Below, in pieces: positions 17,353 to 24,985 of a stretch of 64,000 bases of DNA. The position numbers and the translations under genes are program-made. The stretch spans positions 27,898-91,897 of the forward strand of contig NZ_RBIM01000009.1 of assembly GCF_003634045.1 (NCBI RefSeq), in the 5' to 3' direction. The notes below the pieces were generated by a model that saw nothing but the letters and a program-made list of their open reading frames with translations, made no database searches and was not told the origin of the DNA. Positions within the stretch are counted from its first letter, which is position 1; every line of letters starts with the position of its first letter. This DNA comes from Maricaulis maris (GTDB taxonomy: Bacteria > Pseudomonadota > Alphaproteobacteria > Caulobacterales > Maricaulaceae).

Positions 17353-18093
17353 CTACCGAAACATCGTGACAGTGGTCGGCGCGTAGCCGGTGTCGTAGTC
17401 AAGGAAGCGGCTGAGGTTCTCGCGCCCCTGCGCTTCAGCGGAGGCTCGCCGAGCCGCGTCCAGCGCGTCCGCGCGGTTTTGCGCGGCGATGGCGGCGGTT
17501 AGGTCCGTCATCTGCTGGCTTTGCAATGCCAGAAGTTGATTACCGGCCTGCGCCGCCTGCAAGGCGCCGACTGCACCTTGGCTTTGCGAGACGAGAGTGC
17601 TCAGTTCCGTGCGCGTCGCTTCAATATTGCCGACGACGCCGGCTTGTACCTTCAATGCGTCTTCATAGCCTGCAAACGAGGTCCGCCAACGCGCCTCGGC
17701 ATTGGCTGTCATGGCGGCGAAATCGCCCGTCGCTGCGGCGTCTCCATATTGTTCTGAGAAGACGCGTTCGATTTCGGAGACGACGTATCCAACCCGCTGC
17801 GCTTCGCCCAACAGATCCTCCGTCTGCTGCATGATCGACCGCAGACGCGCCAGCGATGAGTGCGGCAGGTTTGCGAGGTTGCGTCCCTGGTTGATCAACA
17901 TCTGCGCTTCGTTCTGAAGCTGTGTGATCTGATTGTTGATCATTTCGAGGGTGCGCGCGGCGGTCAGAATGTTCTGCGCGAGATTGGTCGGATCGATGAC
18001 GACGTCGCCGACGCCGAACAGCGCATAGGCCGGTTGCATCGGCGCCAAGGCGATGGCCCCGGTCAGCATGAGGGCGGCGAGTTTCTTACGCAT
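17353..18093 (-). CDS. trbJ: TrbJ, VirB5-like pilus-associated protein
   Basis: A 246-aa secreted protein; ATG 18093 gives a proper signal peptide (MRKKLAALMLTGAIALAPMQPAYA). The frame open further upstream lies inside trbE and is not used. The mature part is long amphipathic helix (DPTNLAQNILTAARTLEMINNQITQLQNEAQMLINQGRNL), the TrbJ pattern, ending RFLDYDTGYAPT. It is thought to cap or assemble the pilus. It overlaps trbE by 8 bases. Confidence 0.93.
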   Translation of the reverse strand: MRKKLAALMLTGAIALAPMQPAYALFGVGDVVIDPTNLAQNILTAARTLEMINNQITQLQNEAQMLINQGRNLANLPHSSLARLRSIMQQTEDLLGEAQRVGYVVSEIERVFSEQYGDAAATGDFAAMTANAEARWRTSFAGYEDALKVQAGVVGNIEATRTELSTLVSQSQGAVGALQAAQAGNQLLALQSQQMTDLTAAIAAQNRADALDAARRASAEAQGRENLSRFLDYDTGYAPTTVTMFR

Positions 18094-20545
18094 GAGTAGT
18101 CTCCTGAGTTTGGGTTGAGGCATTTGGAGCGGGGATTGGGCCGAGCAGTTCGACGGCCCAATCGAGACCACGGCGGGCAAGCCAGGTTGCGGCGAAGCCG
18201 TCTCGTCCGTGTTCGGCGAGGATGTCAGTGATGTTGGCGTGATCGATCTTCGACGATGCGGCGGTGAAGGCGAGCGCGACCTCACCGAGACTGAGTGAGA
18301 AGAGCCGATTGCCGCGGCGCGACTGGCAGTAATAGTCACGCTTTGGCATAGCCCGCGCCACGATCTCGATCTGGCGTTCATTGAGGCCGAAGCGGCGGTA
18401 GATGTCAGCGATCTGAGGCTCGAAGGCGCGCTCGTTCGGCAGGAAAATTCGCGTTGGGCAGCTCTCGATGATGGCGGGCGCAATCGCGGAGTTGTCGATG
18501 TCGGCGAGTGATTGCGTGGCGAAGAGGACGGAGGCATTCTTCTTCCTCAGCGTCTTCAGCCATTCGCGGAGCTGCCCGCCAAACGTTCCGTCATCGAGGG
18601 CGAGCCAACCTTCGTCGACGATGATGAGGCTGGGGCGTCCGTCGAGGCGGTCCTCGATCCGGTGGAACAGATAGGCGAGCACGGCGGGCGTTGCCGCCGA
18701 TCCGATCAGCCCTTCTGTCTCGAAGGCCTGAAAGTCGGCCGTTCCAAGTTCCTCGGTCTCCGCATCCAGCAACCGTCCAAAGGGGCCGCCGAGACAGAAC
18801 GGCGCCAGCGCTTGTTTGAGTTCGGTCGACTGCAACAGGACCGAAAGTCCCGTGAGGGTGCGTTCTTGGACGGGCGCCGAGGCGAGCGAAGTCAGCGTCG
18901 ACCAGAGATGATCCCGCGCGACCGGATCGACAGAAACGCCTTCGCGCTCGACCAGGCCGGACAACCAGTCCTGCGCCCAGGCACGCTCGCGGACATCATC
19001 GATGTTGCGCAGCGGCTGTAGCTGGACGGCGGCTTCGTCATCCGAAAGCGCCCCAGCCAGATCCTGCCAGTCACCGCCACAGGCGACGGTTGCGCAGCGG
19101 ATCGAGCCGCCGAAGTCGAACGCGAAGACCTGCGCGCCCGAGTAGCGGCGAAATTGCAGCGCCATCAGCGCCAGCAACACCGACTTGCCCGAGCCGGTCG
19201 GCCCGACGACCAGCGTATGGCCGACATCGCCGACATGAGACGAAAAACGGAACGGCGTCGAGCCTTCCGTCTCCGCATAAAAGAGCGGCGGACCGTCCAG
19301 ATGATCGTTGCGGGCCGGTCCTGCCCAGACCGCTGAAATCGGGATCAAGTGAACGAGATTGAGCGTGGAGACCGGCGGTTGACGGACATTGGCGTAGAGA
19401 TGGCCGGGCAACGAGCCGAGCCAGGCCTCGATGGCGTTCAATGTCTCGGGCATGCAGGTGAAGTCGCGGCCCTGAATGACCTTCTCGGCCGCCTTCAGCT
19501 TGGCGTCAGCGACGGCTTCATCCTCATCCCAGACGGTCAGCGTAGCGGTGATGTAGGCGGCGCCCGCCATGTCCGCGCCAAGCTCCTGCAAGGCTTCGTC
19601 GGCGTCAGCGGCCTTGTTCGCCGCGTCGCTATCGAGCAGCGCCGATGCCTCGTTGGTCATCACCTCTTTCAGGATCGCGGCTATGGATTTGCGCTTGGCG
19701 AACCATTGCCGACGGATGCGCGTCAGCAGTTTTGTCGCATCGGTCTTGTCGAGACAGACGGCGCGCGTGACCCAGCGATATTCGAAGGACTGGCTGTTGA
19801 GCTCGTCGAGCAGCCCTGGCCATGTGGTCGTTGGGAATCCGATGATGGAGAGGCTGCGCAGATGCGCATCGCCCAGCCTCGGCGCCAGTCCGCCAACGAG
19901 CGCGCTATCGGCCAGGAGCGCATCCAGATGCATCGGCGTTTCCGGGATGCGCACGCGCTGGCGGCGCGTTGAAATCGTCGAATGCAGATAGGTCAGCGTC
20001 TCCTCGTCGGAGAGCCAGGCGGCTTCCGGCATGAAGCCGTCGAGGAGATCGAGCAGACGATCCGTTCGCGCCGTAAAGCTCGCAATGTGCTCTTGAGGGT
20101 TGAGGCCTTTGTCGGGGGCATCCTCGTAAAACCACCGCCCGGCGCGGCTCGCATCGTCCGCTGGCGGCATCCAGACAAAAGTCAGGAAGTAGCTGCTTTC
20201 GAAATGGCTTGACGCTTCTTCGAATTGCGCGCGACGCTCTGCATCCACGAGAGCGGAAACCGGGTCAGGAAAATGCGAGAGGGGATAGTCGCGCGCTGGC
20301 GAGCGTTGCGCCTCGACGAACACCGCCCAGCCCGATCCGAGCCGGCGAAGAGCGTTATTGAGCCGACCGGACACGGCGACGAGCTCTGACGGTGTTGCGG
20401 AGTCGAGGTCGGGTCCGCGAAACCGGGCGGTGCGCTGCAGACTGCCATCCTTGTTGAGGATAACACCCTTCGCGACGAGCGCCGCCCACGGCAGAAAGTC
20501 GGCAAGAAGCGACGCATTGGAACGGTATTCGGCGAGGCGCATCAT
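18086..20545 (-). CDS. trbE: TrbE, VirB4-like ATPase
   Basis: An 819-aa ATPase, the usual length for TrbE/VirB4. The N-terminal half carries the CagE/TrbE/VirB domain. Walker A is VVGPTGSGKSVLLAL near residue 450, and Walker B is LIIVDEGWLALDD, followed by LKTLRKKNASVLFATQSLADID. It powers pilus assembly and substrate translocation at the inner membrane. It follows trbD with a 3-base gap. Confidence 0.96.
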   Translation of the reverse strand: MMRLAEYRSNASLLADFLPWAALVAKGVILNKDGSLQRTARFRGPDLDSATPSELVAVSGRLNNALRRLGSGWAVFVEAQRSPARDYPLSHFPDPVSALVDAERRAQFEEASSHFESSYFLTFVWMPPADDASRAGRWFYEDAPDKGLNPQEHIASFTARTDRLLDLLDGFMPEAAWLSDEETLTYLHSTISTRRQRVRIPETPMHLDALLADSALVGGLAPRLGDAHLRSLSIIGFPTTTWPGLLDELNSQSFEYRWVTRAVCLDKTDATKLLTRIRRQWFAKRKSIAAILKEVMTNEASALLDSDAANKAADADEALQELGADMAGAAYITATLTVWDEDEAVADAKLKAAEKVIQGRDFTCMPETLNAIEAWLGSLPGHLYANVRQPPVSTLNLVHLIPISAVWAGPARNDHLDGPPLFYAETEGSTPFRFSSHVGDVGHTLVVGPTGSGKSVLLALMALQFRRYSGAQVFAFDFGGSIRCATVACGGDWQDLAGALSDDEAAVQLQPLRNIDDVRERAWAQDWLSGLVEREGVSVDPVARDHLWSTLTSLASAPVQERTLTGLSVLLQSTELKQALAPFCLGGPFGRLLDAETEELGTADFQAFETEGLIGSAATPAVLAYLFHRIEDRLDGRPSLIIVDEGWLALDDGTFGGQLREWLKTLRKKNASVLFATQSLADIDNSAIAPAIIESCPTRIFLPNERAFEPQIADIYRRFGLNERQIEIVARAMPKRDYYCQSRRGNRLFSLSLGEVALAFTAASSKIDHANITDILAEHGRDGFAATWLARRGLDWAVELLGPIPAPNASTQTQETTHA

Positions 20546-20548
20546 CGC

Positions 20549-20818
20549 TCAGATCCCGAACCAGGTTGGAAAGCGAAGATGACGCCGGGCGACGTCGACG
20601 ATCTGGGCGTCGCGTTTTGCGGCCCAGACAGCGAGGAGATGGCCGACAAGCCAGAGTGCGATCCCGACCGCCCAGAGCCTGAGCCCAAGTCCGACTGCCG
20701 CTGCGAGCGTGCCATTGGCGATGGCGACCGTGCGGGGCGCGCCGCCGAGCAGGATCGGTTCGACCAAGGCGCGGTGGACGGGCGCGTAATAGCCCGGAAT
20801 GTCAGCCAGCTCCCGCAT
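20549..20818 (-). CDS. trbD: TrbD, VirB3-like membrane protein
   Basis: An 89-aa protein starting at ATG 20818 (MRELADIPGYYAPVHRALVEPILLGGAPR). Two adjacent helices follow (TVAIANGTLAAAVGLGLRLWAVGIALWLVGHLLAVWAA). The start is fixed by the 4-base overlap with trbC, since the open frame continues upstream through trbC in the wrong phase. VirB3 proteins help VirB4 dock. Confidence 0.93.
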   Translation of the reverse strand: MRELADIPGYYAPVHRALVEPILLGGAPRTVAIANGTLAAAVGLGLRLWAVGIALWLVGHLLAVWAAKRDAQIVDVARRHLRFPTWFGI

Positions 20819-21147
20819 CAGATCAACGCTCCGCCGCCGAAGGAGAAGAAGGACAGGAAGAAGCTCGATGCCGCGAAGGCGATGGAGAGGCCGAAGACGA
20901 TCTGCACGAGGCGGCGAAAGCCGCCGGATGAGTCGCCGAAGGCGAGCGTGAGTCCAGTGACGATGATGACGATCACCGCGACGATCTTGGCGACCGGCCC
21001 TTCTATCGATTCCAGGATTGACTGAAGCGGCGCCTCCCAGGGCATGCCCGAGCCCGCAGCATGGGCGGGCGCGACGAGCAGAAGGCTGAACGCAAGCGCC
21101 GTCGCGTAAAGCGGCCAGCGTGGATGGAGAATGGTGGTTTTGGTCAT
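20818..21147 (-). CDS. trbC: TrbC, VirB2-like pilin
   Basis: A 109-aa prepilin. The signal peptide ends in VAPAHAAG. Two long helices then form the pilin (PVAKIVAVIVIIVTGLTLAFG and RRLVQIVFGLSIAFAASSFFLSFFSFGGGA) with the conserved DSSGGFRRL loop. TrbC pilins can be cyclised by the TraF peptidase, whose gene is present at 30115. It overlaps trbB and trbD. Confidence 0.94.
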   Translation of the reverse strand: MTKTTILHPRWPLYATALAFSLLLVAPAHAAGSGMPWEAPLQSILESIEGPVAKIVAVIVIIVTGLTLAFGDSSGGFRRLVQIVFGLSIAFAASSFFLSFFSFGGGALI

Positions 21148-22127
21148 GGATGGTCTCCTGTGTGGGGGTGAAGAAGTGGTTGGATCTGGTAGTCCCCGCT
21201 CGCATCGAGGCCCTCGACGCGAGCGAGCTCGGAAAGCCGGCGCGCCGATCCGCGCCCCGAGAGGACGGCGATCAGGTCGATCGTCTCGGCGATCATCGCG
21301 CGGGGCACGGTGACGACGGCTTCCTGGATGAGCTGTTCGAGGCGGCGCAACGCGCCGAGCGCCGAACCGGCATGGATGGTGCCGATCCCGCCGGGATGAC
21401 CGGTGCCCCAGGCTTTGAGGAGATCGAGCGCCTCAGCGCCGCGCACCTCGCCGATGGGAATGCGGTCAGGTCGCAGGCGCAGCGAGGAGCGAACGAGATC
21501 GGAGAGCGACGCCACGCCATCCTTGGTACGCAGAGCGACAAGGTTCGGCGTCAGGCATTGGAGCTCGCGCGTATCCTCGATCAGAACGACGCGGTCGGAG
21601 GATTTGGCGACCTCTGCGAGCAGCGCGTTGGTAAGAGTGGTTTTGCCGGTCGAAGTGCCGCCGGCGACAAGGATGTTGGCGCGGGATGTGATGGCGTCGC
21701 ACAATGCCGCCGCCGCATCGTCTGGCATGATCCCGGCGCGGACATAGTCTTCGAGCGTGAAGACGGCGACGGCCGGTTTGCGGATCGCGAAGACCGGCGC
21801 GGCGACGACAGGCGGCAACAGCCCCTCGAACCGCTCCCCCGTTCCCGGCAGTTCCGCAGAGACACGCGGGGACCCGGCATGGACCTCCGCGCCGACATGG
21901 TGCGCGACCAAACGGACAATGCGCTCACCGTCAGCTGGGGAAAGCTCTTCGCCCGTGTCGGCGAGGCCCTCGCTCAGCCGGTCCACCCACAAACGTCCAT
22001 CCGGGTTGAGCATGACCTCGACAACCGCAGGGTCTTCGAGCCATGCGGCAACGCTGGCTCCGAGCGCGGTCCTAAGCATGCGTGCGCCACGGGCGAGCGC
22101 TTCGGATTTGAATGTGTGGACGGTCAT
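21144..22127 (-). CDS. trbB: TrbB, VirB11-like secretion ATPase
   Basis: A 327-aa hexameric ATPase. Walker A is [18 protein letters not shown], the Asp box is [12 protein letters not shown], Walker B is [18 protein letters not shown], and the His box is [11 protein letters not shown]. The N-terminal domain ([21 protein letters not shown]) is typical. It is the first gene of the trb run on this strand. The run trbB-C-D-E-J-K-L-F-G-I is in standard order. Confidence 0.96.
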   Translation of the reverse strand: MTVHTFKSEALARGARMLRTALGASVAAWLEDPAVVEVMLNPDGRLWVDRLSEGLADTGEELSPADGERIVRLVAHHVGAEVHAGSPRVSAELPGTGERFEGLLPPVVAAPVFAIRKPAVAVFTLEDYVRAGIMPDDAAAALCDAITSRANILVAGGTSTGKTTLTNALLAEVAKSSDRVVLIEDTRELQCLTPNLVALRTKDGVASLSDLVRSSLRLRPDRIPIGEVRGAEALDLLKAWGTGHPGGIGTIHAGSALGALRRLEQLIQEAVVTVPRAMIAETIDLIAVLSGRGSARRLSELARVEGLDASGDYQIQPLLHPHTGDHP

Positions 22128-22275
22128 TGGCGGCCCCGCGTTTGATTACGGGGTTGATCAAGAAGACCGTTAAGGGGTCAGTAGCAACAGCGTTGAGGGC
22201 GTAGTAGTGCAACGGCGTACAGAGGCAGGGGCGAGTGTCGTGCGGTGATCAAGGGCAGTTATGCAGACGAATAAC

Positions 22276-22749
22276 TCAGGCTGTCTCAAGTCGATATTTG
22301 AGAAACCGGACCCCTGAGTATTCTGTCTCACCGACAAGTCTTGCCCCAAACCTTTCAAGCGCGCCTAGATTTTTGCGTGACGGCGGAAAAAGGAAAGTCA
22401 CGAAAGGAATTCGCTCATCGGCAACGGCAAACTCGAGCGCCAGTCTTGAAATACGTATGCCAAGCCCAAAAGAGTCTGGCTTTAAAACCAAACCAAAATC
22501 CCACTCGTTTTCCTCTTTTTGGAAGCCACCCCACCCGACATATCTATTGTTTGACAATACAGCCCAATGCCCAAGTCCATCGCGCCGCCAGCATTCTTCT
22601 TTTGCAGCAACAAATTTGGCCGCGGCGGTCTCGTCCCATTTGCTTGTCAGAAGCGGCATGTGCTCTGCAACACGAGGATCGGACATATGAGCGATAATTT
22701 CGTCCAGCTTGATCTCAGGCAATCTGGTGAAGGTGATTTCGGGTTTCAA
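22276..22749 (-). CDS. GNAT-family N-acetyltransferase
   Basis: A 157-aa protein with the GNAT layout: HWAVLSNNRYVGWGGFQKEENEWDFGLVLKPDSFGLGIRISRLALEFAV. It resembles the RimJ/RimL subgroup. The pyrophosphate-binding loop (normally Q/RxxGxG/A) is weak here, as Phe-Gly-Leu-Gly-Ile. The C-terminal half (IPFVTFLFPPSRKNLGALERFGARLVGE) has the Asn-x-x-Ala-x-x-x-x-x-x-G motif of the last helix. It is cargo between the trb operon and the traG region. The substrate is unknown. Confidence 0.75.
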   Translation of the reverse strand: MKPEITFTRLPEIKLDEIIAHMSDPRVAEHMPLLTSKWDETAAAKFVAAKEECWRRDGLGHWAVLSNNRYVGWGGFQKEENEWDFGLVLKPDSFGLGIRISRLALEFAVADERIPFVTFLFPPSRKNLGALERFGARLVGETEYSGVRFLKYRLETA

Positions 22750-22875
22750 ACTGGTTTCCAGCGCAAAGAAAAAGAGTGTACTTTCTTAGGTCAGCGACTG
22801 CCTGCGGACAACGGCCAACGCTCGGACTGAGCCGACATCAACGAAAATTGAATGGCGTAACAGGGCTCGACGCGG

Positions 22876-23203
22876 TCATTGCCCAGAAGCAACCCCCGGC
22901 TTGTCTTCTGAAATTTCCTTTGTCAGCGTGCTCCCCTTCGCCAAGCGTCGACCAAGGGTCTCCACAAAGCCTTCACAACGCCTCGGACCTTTCACCTGCG
23001 CCGCCTCACGCATTGTCTCTGGCAGCCGTAGCATCGTCGTAAGCCAGAATCTGATGAACAGAGCCAGCGCCTCATTGCCAATAGTCACGTTCCGCTCAAG
23101 CCGTCCGACGGCACGGGTCAGGCGATCAAGGTGCCGCGTGATCGTGGCCTCACGCTGATCGGCGGCACCCGGCGAGAGATAAGAGGCGAGCGCAGCGTGT
23201 GGA
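22876..23203 (-). pseudogene. Truncated second copy of the ribbon-helix-helix gene upstream of trbB
   Basis: Reading on the minus strand, ALASYLSPGAADQREATITRHLDRL and MTIGNEALALFIRFWLTT match the C-terminal three quarters of the intact protein at 24555-24977. The match stops abruptly near 23203, so the DNA-binding N-terminus is missing; the sequence before it (GQPYPHPH) is unrelated. About four bases in five agree, so the copies are not recent duplicates. Together the two copies flank the DHFR/TetR cargo in the same orientation. Confidence 0.75.
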
Positions 23204-23326
23204 TGCGGATATGGCTGGCCTTCATGTCAGCAGTGCCAATACCCCTAGTGCGCTAATACCGGTTATTCGTGACCGCTAGCAGATGCTGATCAACTTTGGC
23301 GGGCATGACCACTCTTCCAAACTCGA

Positions 23327-23364
23327 TTGACATTATCCCAATCCACTTATTATACATCGTATAA
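23327..23364 (+). promoter_or_regulatory. Promoter and operator of the DHFR-like/TetR operon
   Basis: TTGACA (23327-23332) and TTATAC (23350-23355) stand 17 bp apart. The inverted repeat TTATAC-ATC-GTATAA (23350-23364) overlaps the -10 box. GAGGA precedes the ATG at 23383. The downstream TetR regulator is the likely ligand of this operator. Confidence 0.7.
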
Positions 23365-23382
23365 AATAATTCGAGGATAAAC

Positions 23383-23916
23383 ATGCCCACAGGACACATT
23401 ATGATGGCGATGACACTCGATGGCTTCGTCGCCCGCAAGGATCATGCTCTCGATTGGCTGATGAAGCTCGATACGGAGGGCGAAGATCACGGTTTCACTG
23501 AATTTCAGGTCAGTACCGACGTCATTGTCATGGGAACGGGGTCGTTCAAGACGATATTGGGCTTTGATGAGTGGGTGTATCAAAAACCCGTCGTGGTTCT
23601 GTCAAAAAGCCTGACCGACAGCGACGTCCCCGGTCATCTGAAAGAGACGGTTGAGATCAGCCGGCTCTCGCCAGGCGAGCTCATGGCGGAGTTCAAGAGA
23701 CGTGGGTACGATCGGGTTTACGTGGATGGGGGAGCCATCATCCGTTCTTTCCTTCGCGCCGGTCATATTGCCGATATGAAGGTCACGATCGTCCCTGTCT
23801 TGATCGGCGAGGGCATCCGAATGTTTGGCGAGTTGGACAAGGATATCGATCTGGAACTCCTGGACGTGACCCACTTCAAATCCGGCCTGGTCGATATGCG
23901 CTACAAGGTAAGCTGA
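23383..23916 (+). CDS. Dihydrofolate reductase family protein (RibD C-terminal type)
   Basis: A 177-aa protein of the YwjB/YyaP group. It begins with the DHFR-like strand MPTGHIMMAMTLDGFVARKDHALDWL; the NADPH-binding core has VIVMGTGSFKTIL, KPVVVLSKSL and VYVDGGAIIRSFLRAGHIADMKVTIVPVLIGEG. These proteins are small NAD(P)H-binding reductases, and most are not true folate reductases. It shares an operon with the TetR gene 3 bases downstream. Confidence 0.88.
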   Translation: MPTGHIMMAMTLDGFVARKDHALDWLMKLDTEGEDHGFTEFQVSTDVIVMGTGSFKTILGFDEWVYQKPVVVLSKSLTDSDVPGHLKETVEISRLSPGELMAEFKRRGYDRVYVDGGAIIRSFLRAGHIADMKVTIVPVLIGEGIRMFGELDKDIDLELLDVTHFKSGLVDMRYKVS

Positions 23917-23919
23917 GGA

Positions 23920-24495
23920 ATGCCCGCATCAAGAGGCGTAGGGCGTCCTCAGAAGGGAACACAAACGCTTGCAAAAGATCAAATTCTGTCGGCGGCCTTA
24001 TTGCGGATGCGGCAGGGAGGGCTCGAGGCCATATCCTTTCGGCGACTTGCCAATGCGCTTGGCGTATCGCCAATGGCGATCAAATACCATGTCGGTGGCC
24101 AGCAAGACCTATTGGCCGCTTTGGTCGAACTTGCTTTTAAGGGCACCCTCGCCGTGGACGAGGACAGAAAATCCACAAAGCGCCTCAAACACATTCTGTC
24201 GCTTTACTGCGCGCGCGCGCTTGATAACGCCAACCTGGTTCGCTGCATCTTGGGAGACCCATCCCTGATGAGTAATGAAATCGTCGCAATCACCGAGGAG
24301 ATCAGAAAGAACACGCGGCTGCTGAACGACGGCGATCCAAATGATGTAATGCTAAACTTGTTGGTAGACTACACACACGGCTTTGTCTTTGCCGCGGCTG
24401 CGGCAAAAAATGGGAAAGGTCCGACGCTGGAGGACTTTCTCCGCAGTATAGAGTGGGTTATTGGTGCAGACTTACCTGGCAAAAATGCAGAGTGA
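23920..24495 (+). CDS. TetR/AcrR-family transcriptional regulator
   Basis: A 191-aa regulator. The N-terminal HTH is ILSAALLRMRQGGLEAISFRRLANALGVSPMAIKYHVGGQQDLLAALV (about 27-75). The C-terminal ligand domain is helical and divergent. It is the second gene of the DHFR-like operon and probably represses it through the TTATAC/GTATAA repeat upstream. The inducer is unknown. Confidence 0.88.
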   Translation: MPASRGVGRPQKGTQTLAKDQILSAALLRMRQGGLEAISFRRLANALGVSPMAIKYHVGGQQDLLAALVELAFKGTLAVDEDRKSTKRLKHILSLYCARALDNANLVRCILGDPSLMSNEIVAITEEIRKNTRLLNDGDPNDVMLNLLVDYTHGFVFAAAAAKNGKGPTLEDFLRSIEWVIGADLPGKNAE

Positions 24496-24554
24496 CCTCT
24501 CGTAACCGAACATTCGCAGCCTTGCAGAAAGCTAGCAAAGAGGGCTTGGAGCCG

Positions 24555-24977
24555 TTATTGCTCTGGTCGAAGACCCGCAACATCCTCCGAGACTTCCTTC
24601 GACAGCGTACTCCCCTTCGCCAGTCGCCGTCCGAGCGTCTCCACAAAGCCTTCATACCGCTCGCGGCCTTTCGCTTGCGCGGCATTGCGCATTGTGTCAG
24701 GCAGCGGCGGCGTCGTGGTGAGCCAGAACCGGACGAAGAGAGCGACCGCTTCGTTGCCGATGGTCACGTCCCGCTCAAGCCGTTCGACAGCGCGGGTCAA
24801 CCGGTCAAGGCGCCGCGTGATCGCAGCCTCGCGTTGATCGGCGGCGTCCGGCGAGAGATAGGAGGCGAGCGCTGCCTCGATGATCTGGGACTTCGAGACA
24901 TTACGTCGTGCCGCCAAAGCGTCGAGCTCCGGCGACAACGACGGATCGAAATACACATTGAGCCGATCTTTCTTCAT
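24555..24977 (-). CDS. Ribbon-helix-helix (CopG-like) conjugal transfer protein
   Basis: A 140-aa protein starting at ATG 24977, with GAGG upstream. The N-terminal ribbon-helix-helix is KKDRLNVYFDPSLSPELDALAARRNVSKSQIIEAALASYL. A coiled-coil stretch (EAAITRRLDRLTRAVERLERDV) and a conserved tail (ALFVRFWLTT...ERYEGFVETLGRRLAKGSTLSKEV) follow. It sits between traG and trbB, as in related elements, and probably regulates transfer genes or assists the relaxosome. It lies 8 bases after the traG stop. Confidence 0.82.
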   Translation of the reverse strand: MKKDRLNVYFDPSLSPELDALAARRNVSKSQIIEAALASYLSPDAADQREAAITRRLDRLTRAVERLERDVTIGNEAVALFVRFWLTTTPPLPDTMRNAAQAKGRERYEGFVETLGRRLAKGSTLSKEVSEDVAGLRPEQ

Positions 24978-24985
24978 GGCGAGCC

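Noticed and set aside
20549..21205. 218-aa frame covering trbC and trbD
   Set aside because: The upstream half is out of phase with trbC; the TrbD start is fixed by the 4-base overlap at 20818.
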